A DNA stretch of 37,447 bases from Acidimicrobiia bacterium (lineage in GTDB: Bacteria > Actinomycetota > Acidimicrobiia > Spongiisociales > JAHEDJ01), in the NCBI GenBank assembly GCA_029210695.1, contig JARGFH010000037.1:1-37447 (forward strand). The letters are read 5' to 3'. This document shows positions 1 through 7,660 of the stretch, piece by piece. The first letter of the stretch is position 1, and each line of letters opens with the position of its first letter. The translations under genes and the position numbers were made by a program. A model generated the notes under the pieces. That model made no database searches. It had not been told where the DNA came from and saw nothing but the letters and a program-made list of their open reading frames with translations.

Positions 1-101
1 CCGCAGTGAATTACCTACACATCCACCGCGAGGACTTTTGCTGGCCACCAACGAGGACTTTCACATGGCCATGGACACCCGTTCGCAGAAGCGACCGGCT
101 G

Positions 102-446
102 CTACCAGTCCCAGTCGAAGAGGGTGGTGCCGACGATCAGAAGTGCGATAGCGGTGCCTGCCACGCTCATCGCAACAAAGAATCGGGCCCCGTGCCGCGT
201 CCGCTGATAGCGGGCGCGGAATTCTGCGTCGTCCGCCAGGGGGCCGCGCCGAAGTATCTCGACTGCTCTGATCGTCAGGAATCGGTCTGAGCGAGTCAAT
301 GCATCCCAATCGGCCGTCCTCTCGGTCTTCAGCCAGTCGACAAACCGGTGATCTTCGCCCTCCCGCCGCACATCCAGATAGAAGGCGTAGATAGTCGATG
401 CCGCCACGACGCTCACAAGGAACATGACCTGGAAACTGGTGTTCAC
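102..446 (-). CDS. Hypothetical two-helix membrane protein (114 aa)
   Basis: I do not recognise a family. The protein has a hydrophobic N-terminal helix (about residues 5-24), a charged middle rich in Arg, Asp and Glu (25-85) and a second hydrophobic helix (about 89-108) ending in FDWDW. This suggests a small inner-membrane protein with the charged loop on one side. The start is GTG at 446 with no clear Shine-Dalgarno. It is the last gene of a minus-strand series behind the PLP enzyme and another small membrane protein, so co-transcription is possible but not shown. Codon use matches the high-GC neighbours and the reading frame is open throughout, which is why I accept it over the antisense frames. 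Confidence 0.6.
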   Translation of the reverse strand: MNTSFQVMFLVSVVAASTIYAFYLDVRREGEDHRFVDWLKTERTADWDALTRSDRFLTIRAVEILRRGPLADDAEFRARYQRTRHGARFFVAMSVAGTAIALLIVGTTLFDWDW

Positions 447-458
447 GGCTGCGTCCGC

Positions 459-542
459 CTAGGTCCTCGAGGTGGGATGAGCCCGACACGCACCAAGACC
501 GGCGGCGGCGGCCACGATCAAGAACAGGATGCCGAGGCTCAT
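459..542 (-). CDS. Possible 27-aa hydrophobic lipoprotein-like peptide
   Basis: A short ATG-initiated frame lies between two better supported membrane genes. It encodes a hydrophobic stretch followed by LGAC, which resembles a lipobox, and a short polar tail ending at TAG. No Shine-Dalgarno is evident and such a short frame can occur by chance. It is listed because it fills the gap in the minus-strand series and has the shape of a tiny lipoprotein or signal peptide. Confidence 0.2.
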   Translation of the reverse strand: MSLGILFLIVAAAAGLGACRAHPTSRT

Positions 543-585
543 GATCCCCGGTAGCCCGACGACGGAAATATCCCGGCGGTCACGG

Positions 586-798
586 TCAGAATCGGAGCCG
601 GTCTTGCGGGGGAATCGCCGCCGCATACGCGAAACCCGCCCCGGTTGCCAGCGCCAGCACGAACGGGTTGGCGGGCAGCCAAACGTCTCCGTGGCTCATC
701 AGTATGCCGACGTAGAGCATCGCCATCCCGGCGCCAAGCGTCGCAGCCGCCACCGCCAACGCGACGGGCGTCTGACTCCGTTGGGCTTCTCCGGTCAC
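586..798 (-). CDS. Small hydrophobic membrane protein (70 aa)
   Basis: I do not recognise a family. The GTG start at 798 overlaps the TGA stop of the upstream PLP enzyme (GTGA), an arrangement typical of translational coupling. A longer frame starting inside the PLP gene is less likely. The product has two hydrophobic segments (about residues 11-33 and 43-60) separated by a short polar turn, and a basic C-terminus (PPQDRLRF). It is probably a two-helix membrane protein co-expressed with the PLP enzyme. Its role is unknown. Confidence 0.55.
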   Translation of the reverse strand: MTGEAQRSQTPVALAVAAATLGAGMAMLYVGILMSHGDVWLPANPFVLALATGAGFAYAAAIPPQDRLRF

Positions 799-2486
799 CG
801 TCGGTCCAGTCTGAGCTCGTCGGGCAGCGGGAACCACCGGAGATGCTCGAAGTCGGCGGTCACATCCGGCATGCCGATCGGACTCGGAAGATCGTGCTGG
901 GCTTCGTCGAGAATCATCCGTGCTTGGGCGAGATACGCTGCCAGGTCGGGTTCGGTGGTCTCATGGCGGCGATGCGGCCACACCATCACTCCCGCTTCGT
1001 ACGACACGTCGGCCATGCTCATTGGAGCTTCCTTGATCGGGCAGCGGTGCCGCCACAGACCCGAAGTTGGCTCGAAACGGTAGAGCGGCAGCAGCTTCCA
1101 CCCTTGCTCGGCAACGAGATTCACCGCGTCGAGGATGTACTGGAAGACGGATTCTGAGATGAAATAGTTGAAGTTGACCCGGATCCATCCGGGTTTGATA
1201 CCTTCGCAACCCCGATCGATCTCCCGTTCGAACTCGTGCGATTTCTCGATATCGATGCCCAGTAGACGATGCCCATATGGCCCGGCGCAGGAGCAGCCCC
1301 CCCGCCCCTGGATTCCGAACAGGTCGTTGAGGATCGCCACTACAAAGTTGTGGTGCAGATACCGGTCGTCGTGCCGGACGACGAATGAGACGATTGACAG
1401 GCGGTCGGCGTCGTGGTTGCCGAGTACCTCGAGGTTCGGGTTGTCCTCCCACGAACGGATGGCGCGGCGGATGAACTGCTCCTCCCGCGTGCGGATCTCC
1501 TCGACGCCTACCGTGTCCTTCAACTGGAAGACGAGGCCAGCGCGGATCGACTCGATGATGGCGGGTGTCCCACCTTCTTCTCGGAGTTCCGGATCTTCGA
1601 GATAGCGGTGACTGTCCGGGTTGACGTAGGCGACGGTTCCTCCGCCCGGCACGTCCGGAACGCGATTGGTGAACAACTCCCGGCGGGCGATCAGCACTCC
1701 CGGCGTTCCGGGCCCGCCGATCATCTTGTGGGGCGACAGGAAGATTGCGTCCTTGTAGGCGAGGTTTCCGTTCTCCGCTGAGCCCATTTCGATGCCGACA
1801 TACGGTGCGGCGGCGGCGAAATCCCAGAAGCTCAGCGCGCCGTGTTCGTGCAGGATGGTGGAGACCGTGTCCCAGTCAGTGAGGATTCCCGTCACATTGG
1901 AGGCGGCGGAGAACGAGCCGATCTTGAGCGGCCGGTGGCGATATCGGTCCAGTTCGGTCCGAAGATGATGGAGGTCGACATGGCCGTCGGCGTCCTCATC
2001 GATCGTCACTACGTCTGCAATGGATTCGCGCCACGGGAGCTCATTGGAGTGATGCTCGTAGGGCCCGATGAAGACAACGGGTCGCGCCTCGGCCGGAATG
2101 TGCTCGAGAAGATGGTGGGTTTCCTCGAGTTTGGAGGGGATCATCAGGCCCAGCACGCCTACCAACTTGTCGATGGCGCCCGTCGAGCCGCTGCCCGTGA
2201 AGATGACGGCATGCTCGCTCCCGGCCGCCGTACATCGGCGGATCATCGCTCTCGCTTCCTCGCGGAAGCGAGTAGTTTGCAGGCCGGTGCCTGAAGATTC
2301 GGTATGTGTGTTTGCGTAGAGCGGAAGTACCGCCTCGCGAATGAAATCCTCGATGAAGGACAGCGCCCGACCGGAGGCGGTGTAATCGGCGTAGATCACG
2401 GGGCGCGGGCCGAATGGTCCTTCGACGACATCATCTTTTCCGATCACCGAGTTCCGGATCGATGTGATCAGTTGATCGTTACCCAT
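795..2486 (-). CDS. Class V aminotransferase-fold PLP enzyme (563 aa)
   Basis: A fold-type I PLP enzyme of the class V aminotransferase / cysteine desulfurase superfamily. Visible motifs are YADYTASG near the N-terminus, GSGSTGAIDKL (cofactor phosphate-binding region), EHHSNELPW, FWDFAAAAPY with the PLP-pyridine Asp at about 222, and SPHKMIGGPGTPG with the Schiff-base Lys at about 254. A later GGCSCAG segment sits where SufS-like enzymes carry their catalytic Cys loop. At 563 aa it is longer than SufS (about 410 aa), and the extra C-terminal domain has no obvious signature. I chose ATG 2486, directly before MGNDQ; a frame 21 codons longer reads through the probable promoter. The substrate is uncertain: desulfurase, lyase and transaminase activities are all possible. 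Confidence 0.85.
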   Translation of the reverse strand: MGNDQLITSIRNSVIGKDDVVEGPFGPRPVIYADYTASGRALSFIEDFIREAVLPLYANTHTESSGTGLQTTRFREEARAMIRRCTAAGSEHAVIFTGSGSTGAIDKLVGVLGLMIPSKLEETHHLLEHIPAEARPVVFIGPYEHHSNELPWRESIADVVTIDEDADGHVDLHHLRTELDRYRHRPLKIGSFSAASNVTGILTDWDTVSTILHEHGALSFWDFAAAAPYVGIEMGSAENGNLAYKDAIFLSPHKMIGGPGTPGVLIARRELFTNRVPDVPGGGTVAYVNPDSHRYLEDPELREEGGTPAIIESIRAGLVFQLKDTVGVEEIRTREEQFIRRAIRSWEDNPNLEVLGNHDADRLSIVSFVVRHDDRYLHHNFVVAILNDLFGIQGRGGCSCAGPYGHRLLGIDIEKSHEFEREIDRGCEGIKPGWIRVNFNYFISESVFQYILDAVNLVAEQGWKLLPLYRFEPTSGLWRHRCPIKEAPMSMADVSYEAGVMVWPHRRHETTEPDLAAYLAQARMILDEAQHDLPSPIGMPDVTADFEHLRWFPLPDELRLDRR

Positions 2487-2494
2487 CACACGGG

Positions 2495-2500
2495 ATAGTA
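2495..2500 (-). promoter_or_regulatory. -10 box of the PLP enzyme gene (leaderless style)
   Basis: On the minus strand TACTAT ends 8 nt before the ATG at 2486 and no Shine-Dalgarno is present. This TAnnnT-to-start spacing fits an actinobacterial leaderless transcript. No good -35 box is visible. Confidence 0.4.
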
Positions 2501-2537
2501 GGCCAATGTGCCGTGGCCGGTGTTGGTGCCCGCTCAC

Positions 2538-2566
2538 GTGACGGGCCAATCGAGACTGGCTACCCT
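2538..2566 (+). promoter_or_regulatory. Candidate promoter for the trpS leader
   Basis: GTGACG (2538-2543), a 17-nt spacer and TACCCT (2561-2566) form a plausible housekeeping promoter. It points at the short leader ORF that starts 9 nt after the -10 box. The gene to the left is divergent, so this is the only obvious promoter region for trpS. Confidence 0.4.
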
Positions 2567-2575
2567 CAGTCCATC

Positions 2576-2611
2576 ATGACGACGGATACTCATTGGCGGC
2601 TCACCATCTGA
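2576..2611 (+). CDS. Possible trpS leader peptide (11 aa, one Trp)
   Basis: ATG to TGA encodes MTTDTHWRLTI. It lies between the candidate promoter and the terminator-like hairpin at 2642-2670, upstream of trpS. A single Trp codon (TGG, 2594-2596) is fewer than in classical trp leaders, but the arrangement of promoter, short ORF, hairpin and synthetase gene matches ribosome-mediated attenuation. The sequence around the Trp codon (GGCGG) is complementary to CCGCC just downstream, so alternative pairing is conceivable. It has no Shine-Dalgarno and would have to be read as a leaderless start. Confidence 0.3.
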   Translation: MTTDTHWRLTI

Positions 2612-2641
2612 ACGGCCCGCCCGCGAGTGCTAAACGCGACA

Positions 2642-2670
2642 CGCCGGACGCCTCGAGGCTCCGGCGTTTT
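2642..2670 (+). terminator. Terminator-like hairpin upstream of trpS (possible attenuator)
   Basis: CGCCGGA (2642-2648) pairs perfectly with TCCGGCG (2660-2666). The enclosed GCCTCGAGGC is itself self-complementary, and TTTT follows directly. This has the form of an intrinsic terminator, but no plus-strand gene precedes it in the window and trpS starts 15 nt later. It therefore more likely controls trpS than ends another gene. Confidence 0.6.
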
Positions 2671-2684
2671 CTTCAGGAGTGACA

Positions 2685-3665
2685 GTGACCAAGCAAACGG
2701 TTTTCTCGGGGATTCAACCGACCGGTGATGTGCACATCGGGAACTACCTGGGAGCCCTCAGGAACTGGGTGGCACTCCAGGGGGAATACGACACGATCTA
2801 CTGCGTCGTCGACCTGCACGCCACGACCGTGCCTTACGACCCAGAGGAACTCCACGACAGCCGGATACTCACCGCCAAATTGCTGATGGCCGTGGGTGTG
2901 GATCCTTCCCGGTCGCTTCTCTACTTCCAGAGCCAGGTACCGCAGCACGCCGAGCTTTCGTGGATCCTCGGGTCGATGACGCCGCTCGGGGCCCTCAACC
3001 GGATGACCCAATACAAGGAGAAAGCGGAGAAGGTGGGTCAGATGCTCGGTCTCTACTCCTACCCGGTTCTGATGGCCGCGGACATCCTCGTCCACAAGGC
3101 GCATGCGGTCCCGGTTGGAGACGATCAAACCCAGCACCTCGAGCTGACCAGGGATCTTGCCGACCGCTTCAACAACCGCTTTGGAGAGACCTTCCCGGTT
3201 CCCGAACAGATCACTCCGGAGAAGGGAGCGCGCATCATGTCGCTGCAGGACCCAACGGCCAAGATGTCGAAGTCCGACGGTGATCCTCGGGGCTCAGTGC
3301 TCCTGTTGGATTCGGCAGATACGATCGTGAAGAAGTTCAAGACGGCCGTAACCGATTCTGAGCGAGAAGTGCGCTACGACCGCGAGAAAAAGGCGGGCAT
3401 CTCGAATCTGCTCGACATCCTCTCCATCTACACGGGGCGATCGGTCGATGATCTCGTCGATGAATACGTCGATGCCGGGTACGGGCTGTTCAAGGAAGCC
3501 GTCGCGGAGGTGGTAGTCGATGGCCTGGCCCCGATTCGCAATGCCTTCAACTCGCTCGACGACCAGGACGTGAGCCGCATCATGGCGCGCGGCGCCCTCG
3601 ACGCCAGGACGCGCGCCGAGCAGGAGATGGCAGACGTCCGCCGCCGGGTGGGCCTGGGTGCCTGA
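2685..3665 (+). CDS. trpS: Tryptophanyl-tRNA synthetase
   Basis: A cytoplasmic class I aminoacyl-tRNA synthetase that charges tRNA-Trp. The HIGH-type motif is HIGN (17-20), in the N-terminal context SGIQPTGDVHIGNYLGA, and the KMSKS loop is at 193-197. The length of 326 aa matches bacterial TrpRS (about 330 aa). The GTG at 2685 is preferred to the GTG at 2679 because AGGAG (2675-2679) stands 5 nt before it and would overlap the earlier codon. It is transcribed alone, convergent with the CPBP protease gene. The upstream leader ORF and hairpin suggest expression may respond to Trp-tRNA charging. Confidence 0.95.
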   Translation: MTKQTVFSGIQPTGDVHIGNYLGALRNWVALQGEYDTIYCVVDLHATTVPYDPEELHDSRILTAKLLMAVGVDPSRSLLYFQSQVPQHAELSWILGSMTPLGALNRMTQYKEKAEKVGQMLGLYSYPVLMAADILVHKAHAVPVGDDQTQHLELTRDLADRFNNRFGETFPVPEQITPEKGARIMSLQDPTAKMSKSDGDPRGSVLLLDSADTIVKKFKTAVTDSEREVRYDREKKAGISNLLDILSIYTGRSVDDLVDEYVDAGYGLFKEAVAEVVVDGLAPIRNAFNSLDDQDVSRIMARGALDARTRAEQEMADVRRRVGLGA

Positions 3666-3681
3666 GGGGCCGAGGCCCCTC
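3664..3681 (+). terminator. trpS terminator hairpin overlapping the stop codon
   Basis: GAGGGGCC and GGCCCCTC form a perfect 8-bp inverted repeat around GA, beginning inside the trpS TGA codon. There is no T-tract. It lies between convergent genes. Confidence 0.5.
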
Positions 3682-3685
3682 GACC

Positions 3686-3720
3686 GTACAACGTAGAACT
3701 TAGAACCTAGAACGCAGAGC
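3686..3720. repeat. Heptamer repeat tract 1 (TAGAAC type, 5 units)
   Basis: Five consecutive 7-base units read GTACAAC, GTAGAAC, TTAGAAC, CTAGAAC and GCAGAGC, between the convergent trpS and CPBP genes. The same unit type recurs at 7474-7572, 26340-26374, 31292-31312 and 37344-37378. Confidence 0.7.
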
Positions 3721-3776
3721 ACGTGACATACCGCGTCGCGGACTCGATATGAGCTTGACCTCTGAAACGGTGAAAG

Positions 3777-4538
3777 TCACTCCAACGTTGAGAAGTAGTC
3801 CGCCCCGGCGATGAAGATCACCAACCACATGTTGAATCCGGCATGAGTGAAGATGGCCGGACCGAGCCGGTCGTGCTTCAGTGTCAGCCAGGCAAGGGGC
3901 ACTGCGACCAGGATCAACTGTGGGACCAGGATCCCGAACTGGAGCAACCACTGCGGGTCGGTGAGATCGACCGACAAGATGTGGAGGCCGGCGAACACGA
4001 GGGACGAGACGAGAATTGCCGCCCTGGTCGAGACTCGCCGGGTCAACGAGCGGAGCAGGACACCCCTGTAGGTGAGTTCTTCGACGACCGGTGCCGCCAC
4101 CGCGGCGGTGAGCGAGAGAACGATCATGGCGATGAGGGGCAACTCGGAGTCCGCCGCCACATCGATGATCGTCTGGCCCGAATCGTCCAAACCCGCCAGT
4201 TCGTACAGCGGGAAGAACAGCAGTGCCAGGGCGAACTGGAGGGCGAGTCCGGCCAGCGTATAGAAGATGTCACCGGGCTGGATATCGAACCGGAGCCCTT
4301 CGGCGAACGTCGTATTGCGACGGCGGACAATCCAGGCCAGCACTGCTAGTTGCCCGAGGTATTGAGCCGGCACCAATACCACAACCGACATGACGATATC
4401 GTCGGCTCCGACGTCGCCTACCGCAGCCAGCACGCCCGTGACGATCAAAGCGGTGATGAAACCGGCCAGCGCTACGAGGACAACGTCACCAAAGGTGAAG
4501 CGGGGCAGCTCGGTCTCGGTGGTACTCGGCTCGGTCAC
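3777..4538 (-). CDS. CPBP family intramembrane metalloprotease
   Basis: A multi-helix membrane protein of the CPBP (CAAX protease and bacteriocin-processing, ABI) family. The three family motifs are present: EExxxR (E153, E154, R158 in VVEELTYRGVLL), FxxxH (F182, H186) and HxxxN (H232, N236). These are the metal-binding and catalytic residues. At least six hydrophobic segments occur, at roughly 17-40, 47-70, 91-112, 134-150, 174-190 and 204-220. The start is GTG 4538, 6 nt after TACCCT; the longer open frame upstream is only the translated heptamer repeat. The substrate cannot be told from sequence: prenyl-protein processing, peptide immunity and surface protein processing are all known for the family. 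It is divergent from guaB3. Confidence 0.85.
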   Translation of the reverse strand: MTEPSTTETELPRFTFGDVVLVALAGFITALIVTGVLAAVGDVGADDIVMSVVVLVPAQYLGQLAVLAWIVRRRNTTFAEGLRFDIQPGDIFYTLAGLALQFALALLFFPLYELAGLDDSGQTIIDVAADSELPLIAMIVLSLTAAVAAPVVEELTYRGVLLRSLTRRVSTRAAILVSSLVFAGLHILSVDLTDPQWLLQFGILVPQLILVAVPLAWLTLKHDRLGPAIFTHAGFNMWLVIFIAGADYFSTLE

Positions 4539-4544
4539 GCCGGG

Positions 4545-4550
4545 AGGGTA
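4545..4550 (-). promoter_or_regulatory. -10 box of the CPBP protease gene
   Basis: TACCCT on the minus strand, 6 nt before the GTG start, with no Shine-Dalgarno. It fits a leaderless transcript and supports the chosen start. Confidence 0.4.
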
Positions 4551-4567
4551 GCAATGAGCGACCCGCC

Positions 4568-4605
4568 CATAGCCCTGAGACCCGCGCATAGCCCTGAGAC
4601 CCGCG
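4568..4605. repeat. Two tandem 19-bp direct repeats
   Basis: CATAGCCCTGAGACCCGCG occurs twice back to back (4568-4586 and 4587-4605) and runs directly into the heptamer array. It lies between the divergent CPBP and guaB3 promoters. Confidence 0.85.
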
Positions 4606-4700
4606 ACTTGCGACTTGCGACTTGCGACCCGCGACTCGCGACTTGCGACTTGCGAACCGCGACTTGCGACTCGCGACTTGCGACTCGCGACCCGCGACTC
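4603..4700. repeat. Heptamer repeat tract 2: 14 tandem GCGACTT-type units
   Basis: Fourteen uninterrupted 7-base units, mostly GCGACTT or GCGACTC with GCGACCC and GCGAACC variants, fill 98 bp. The period is kept exactly although units vary, as expected for an old slippage-generated array. It sits between the two divergent promoters (4545-4550 and 4705-4710), so copy number could change promoter spacing. Open reading frames through it are repeat translation, not genes. Confidence 0.9.
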
Positions 4701-4704
4701 CTGG

Positions 4705-4710
4705 TACCGT
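4705..4710 (+). promoter_or_regulatory. Candidate -10 box for guaB3-guaA
   Basis: TACCGT directly after the heptamer array, 27 nt before the GTG start of guaB3. The predicted 5' end leaves room for the GGAGG Shine-Dalgarno at 4728-4732. Confidence 0.35.
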
Positions 4711-4737
4711 GACCGGACCATCCGGGTGGAGGTTCTG

Positions 4738-5895
4738 GTGGAGATCGATATTGGTATTGGCAAGACGGGGCGCCGGGCCTACGGGTTCGACGACATCGCA
4801 ATTGTTCCGAGCCGTCGCACCAGGGACCCGGACGACGTCGACATCAGCTGGCAGATCGACGCCTTCCAATTCGAGCTGCCGATGCTGGGCTCTGCGATGG
4901 ATTCCGCCATCAGTCCGGCCACCGCTGTCGAGATCGGCAGGTTGGGTGGACTGGGCGTCTTGAACCTCGAGGGGCTCTGGACTCGCTACGAGGATCCCGA
5001 AGCCCACTTCGCGGAAATCGCCGAGTTGACGCCGGAAAAGGCTACGAGGCGTATGCAGGAGATCTACCTCGAACCGATCAAACCGGAACTGGTCGGTCGC
5101 CGGATCCAGGAGATGAAGTCGGCGGGAATCGTCACCGCCGCCAGCCTCACCCCCCAGCGGGTAGGCGAACTGTATCGCCAGGCGCTCGAGGCGGGCCTCG
5201 ACATCATGGTCATCCAGGGAACGGTTGTTTCGGCCGAACATGTATCGACGCAAACCGAGCCCCTCGATCTCAAGCGGTTCATCGCCGACCTCGACGCCCC
5301 CGTGATCGTGGGTGGATGCGCCTCCTATTCAACCGCCTTGCACTTGATGCGGACCGGAGCGGTAGGCGTGCTGGTCGGCGTTGGTCCGGGCGCCGCCTGC
5401 ACGACCCGGGGTGTGCTGGGTGTCGGTGTACCCCAGGCCACCGCCATCGCCGATGCGGCCGGGGCGCGCATCCGCTATCTCGATGAAACCGGCCGATACG
5501 TCCAGGTCATCGCGGACGGCGGCATGCGGACGGGTGGTGACGTTTCTAAGGCGATCGCCTGCGGCGCAGATGCCGTCATGATCGGATCGCCTCTGGCAGC
5601 TGCCGCCGAGGCGCCGGGCCGAGGCTCCCATTGGGGGATGGCGACCTTTCATCCGACGTTGCCGCGGGGCGCTCGTGTCCAGGTCGGCAATCTCGGCACG
5701 CTCCAGGAGATCCTCACCGGTCCCGCTCATGAGAACGACGGGCGTCGCAACCTCTTCGGCGCGTTGCGCGTGTCGATGGCAACTACCGGCTATGCCAACG
5801 TGAAGGAGTTTCAGAAGGCCGAAGTCATGGTGGCTCCATCGCTTCAGTTCGAAGGAAAGGCCCTACAGCGTTCGCAACGAGTCGGGATGGGTTGA
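4738..5895 (+). CDS. guaB3: GuaB3 family IMP dehydrogenase-related protein
   Basis: A TIM-barrel protein of the IMP dehydrogenase / GMP reductase superfamily, of the shorter actinobacterial GuaB3 type (385 aa, no CBS domains). The N-terminus ([19 protein letters not shown]) matches that subfamily. [20 protein letters not shown] contains the catalytic-loop Cys, and [20 protein letters not shown] is the phosphate-binding segment. The GTG start at 4738 has GGAGG 5 nt upstream; the longer frame into the heptamer array is rejected. The stop overlaps the guaA start by one base (TGATG), so the two are co-translated. Canonical GuaB makes XMP for GuaA; whether this paralogue has IMPDH or GMP reductase activity is not decided here. 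Confidence 0.9.
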   Translation: MEIDIGIGKTGRRAYGFDDIAIVPSRRTRDPDDVDISWQIDAFQFELPMLGSAMDSAISPATAVEIGRLGGLGVLNLEGLWTRYEDPEAHFAEIAELTPEKATRRMQEIYLEPIKPELVGRRIQEMKSAGIVTAASLTPQRVGELYRQALEAGLDIMVIQGTVVSAEHVSTQTEPLDLKRFIADLDAPVIVGGCASYSTALHLMRTGAVGVLVGVGPGAACTTRGVLGVGVPQATAIADAAGARIRYLDETGRYVQVIADGGMRTGGDVSKAIACGADAVMIGSPLAAAAEAPGRGSHWGMATFHPTLPRGARVQVGNLGTLQEILTGPAHENDGRRNLFGALRVSMATTGYANVKEFQKAEVMVAPSLQFEGKALQRSQRVGMG

Positions 5896-7469
5896 TGGCC
5901 GGCGAGTCGGCGGTGTTGGCAGGTCAGGCCTCAACGGGCGACTTCGACCGGGTCCTGGTCGTCGACCTGGGGGCTCAGTATGCCCAGCTGATCGCCAGAC
6001 GGGTTAGAGAGGCTCACGTCCTTTCGGAAATCGTCCCCCGCGACATCACGGTCGAGGAGATCAAAGCCAGAAACCCGGCCGGCATCATCCTCTCGGGCGG
6101 ACCGGCCTCGGTCTATGCCGACGACGCCTATGAGATCGATACTGCGATCTTCGGAGCCGGGATTCCTGTGCTCGGGATTTGCTACGGCCATCAGTTGCTG
6201 GCTCATTCACTCGGCGGCACGGTTGAGCAGACCGGAACAGCTGAATACGGGAAGACCGAGCTCGAGGTATCCGGTGACTCGGCGCTCTTCTCCAATTTGC
6301 CTGTGCGACAGGATGTTTGGATGAGCCACGGAGACGCAGTCGTGGCCGCTCCAGAGGGTTTCGCCGTCACGGCCTCGACGGCCGGATCGCCTGTGGCGGC
6401 GATGGAGGACCGGCAGCGGGGCCTGTACGGCGTACAGTTCCATCCGGAGGTCGTCCACACGCCCAGGGGAACGGAACTCCTCCAACGGTTCCTGTATGAG
6501 GCATGCGGGGCGCGACCAACGTGGACCCGCCACTCCATCATCGAGCAATCGGTCGATGCCATCCGCGCCCAGGTCGGGGGTGAGAACGTGATCTGCGGGC
6601 TCTCCGGTGGCGTAGATTCCTCGGTGGCGGCGGCGCTGGTTCAAAAAGCGGTGGGGAGCCAGCTGACCTGCATCTTCGTCGATCACGGCCTGTTGCGGGC
6701 AGGCGAGGCTGAGCAGGTTGAGGCAACCTTCCGCGACGCTTTTCACGTCAACCTCATACACGTCAAGGCCGAGGATCGCTTCCTCGAGGCGCTCGCTGGT
6801 GTCACGGACCCCGAGGCGAAACGCATGATCATCGGCGAGACCTTCATCCGGGTGTTCGAGGACGTTGCGGACGATCTCACCGACACGCGCTTTCTCGTTC
6901 AGGGAACGCTCTACCCGGACATCATCGAGTCCGGCACCAAGGACGCCGCCAAGATCAAGAGCCATCACAACGTCGGCGGCCTGCCCGATGACATGCAGTT
7001 CGAACTCGTCGAACCATTGCGCGACCTCTTCAAGGATGAGGTGCGGGCGGTCGGCGAAGAACTCGGCTTACCCCCGGAGATCGTCTGGCGTCAGCCGTTT
7101 CCAGGTCCGGGTCTTGCGATTCGCATCATCGGTGACGTCACCCGTGAGCGCCTCGATATTCTGCGGGCGGCCGATTCGATTGTCCTCGAAGAGGTTCGGA
7201 AAGCGGGCCTCTACAACGAGTTGTGGCAGTCCTTTGGAGTGCTCCCGGCAATCAAGACGGTCGGGGTTCAGGGGGACGGCCGTACTTACGCTCATCCACT
7301 CATCATCAGGGCGGTCACGAGTGACGATGCCATGACGGCAGATTGGGCCAGGTTGCCGTACGAGGTGCTCGAAGCGATGTCCTCCCGGATCATCAACGAG
7401 GTCCCGGAGATCAACCGGGTGGCCTACGACATCTCATCGAAGCCCCCTGCGACAATCGAGTGGGAGTGA
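5895..7469 (+). CDS. guaA: GMP synthase (glutamine-hydrolysing)
   Basis: Converts XMP to GMP with ATP and glutamine in purine synthesis. The N-terminal class I glutamine amidotransferase domain (about residues 18-205) has the nucleophile C96 in GICYGHQ and the His/Glu pair in QFHPEVVHT. The ATP pyrophosphatase domain follows, with its P-loop GLSGGVDSS. The C-terminal dimerisation domain ends in KPPATIEWE, the normal GuaA terminus. The length of 524 aa is typical. I use ATG 5895, which overlaps the guaB3 stop; the TTG one codon earlier is less likely. Confidence 0.97.
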   Translation: MAGESAVLAGQASTGDFDRVLVVDLGAQYAQLIARRVREAHVLSEIVPRDITVEEIKARNPAGIILSGGPASVYADDAYEIDTAIFGAGIPVLGICYGHQLLAHSLGGTVEQTGTAEYGKTELEVSGDSALFSNLPVRQDVWMSHGDAVVAAPEGFAVTASTAGSPVAAMEDRQRGLYGVQFHPEVVHTPRGTELLQRFLYEACGARPTWTRHSIIEQSVDAIRAQVGGENVICGLSGGVDSSVAAALVQKAVGSQLTCIFVDHGLLRAGEAEQVEATFRDAFHVNLIHVKAEDRFLEALAGVTDPEAKRMIIGETFIRVFEDVADDLTDTRFLVQGTLYPDIIESGTKDAAKIKSHHNVGGLPDDMQFELVEPLRDLFKDEVRAVGEELGLPPEIVWRQPFPGPGLAIRIIGDVTRERLDILRAADSIVLEEVRKAGLYNELWQSFGVLPAIKTVGVQGDGRTYAHPLIIRAVTSDDAMTADWARLPYEVLEAMSSRIINEVPEINRVAYDISSKPPATIEWE

Positions 7470-7473
7470 AGAG

Positions 7474-7572
7474 GTTGTAGGTTTTGGGTTCTAGGTTCTG
7501 CGGTCGAAGCGGGCAGATCTGTGCTTGAGCGGTCGCCCATAGAACGCAAAACTCATAACCTAGAACCTCAGG
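7474..7572. repeat. Heptamer repeat tract 3, two arms in opposite orientation
   Basis: The left arm (7474-7501) reads GTTGTAG, GTTTTGG, GTTCTAG, GTTCTGC. The right arm (7538-7572) reads CATAGAA, CGCAAAA, CTCATAA, CCTAGAA, CCTCAGG, roughly the reverse complement of the left unit type. The arms share an 11-base complementary core and could form a long imperfect hairpin after guaA. I see nothing else in this gap beyond the CheA-like gene start at 7661. Confidence 0.7.
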
Positions 7573-7660
7573 TTGTCAGACGCACGATCCCGCTCAATAT
7601 GCCTCAAGGGGGTCATTTATGCGGCCGATACGGTTGAGAATACGGATTCAGAGGTAGCGC

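Noticed and set aside
2304-2498. Plus-strand small frames opposite the PLP enzyme
   Set aside because: Antisense shadows of a well supported gene with no independent support.
4603-4700. CRISPR array
   Set aside because: The units are contiguous 7-mers without spacers, and no cas genes are near.
4615-4737. N-terminal extensions of the CPBP and guaB3 frames
   Set aside because: They are translations of the heptamer array (repeated RLAT or SRVASRK peptides); both genes have better placed GTG starts.
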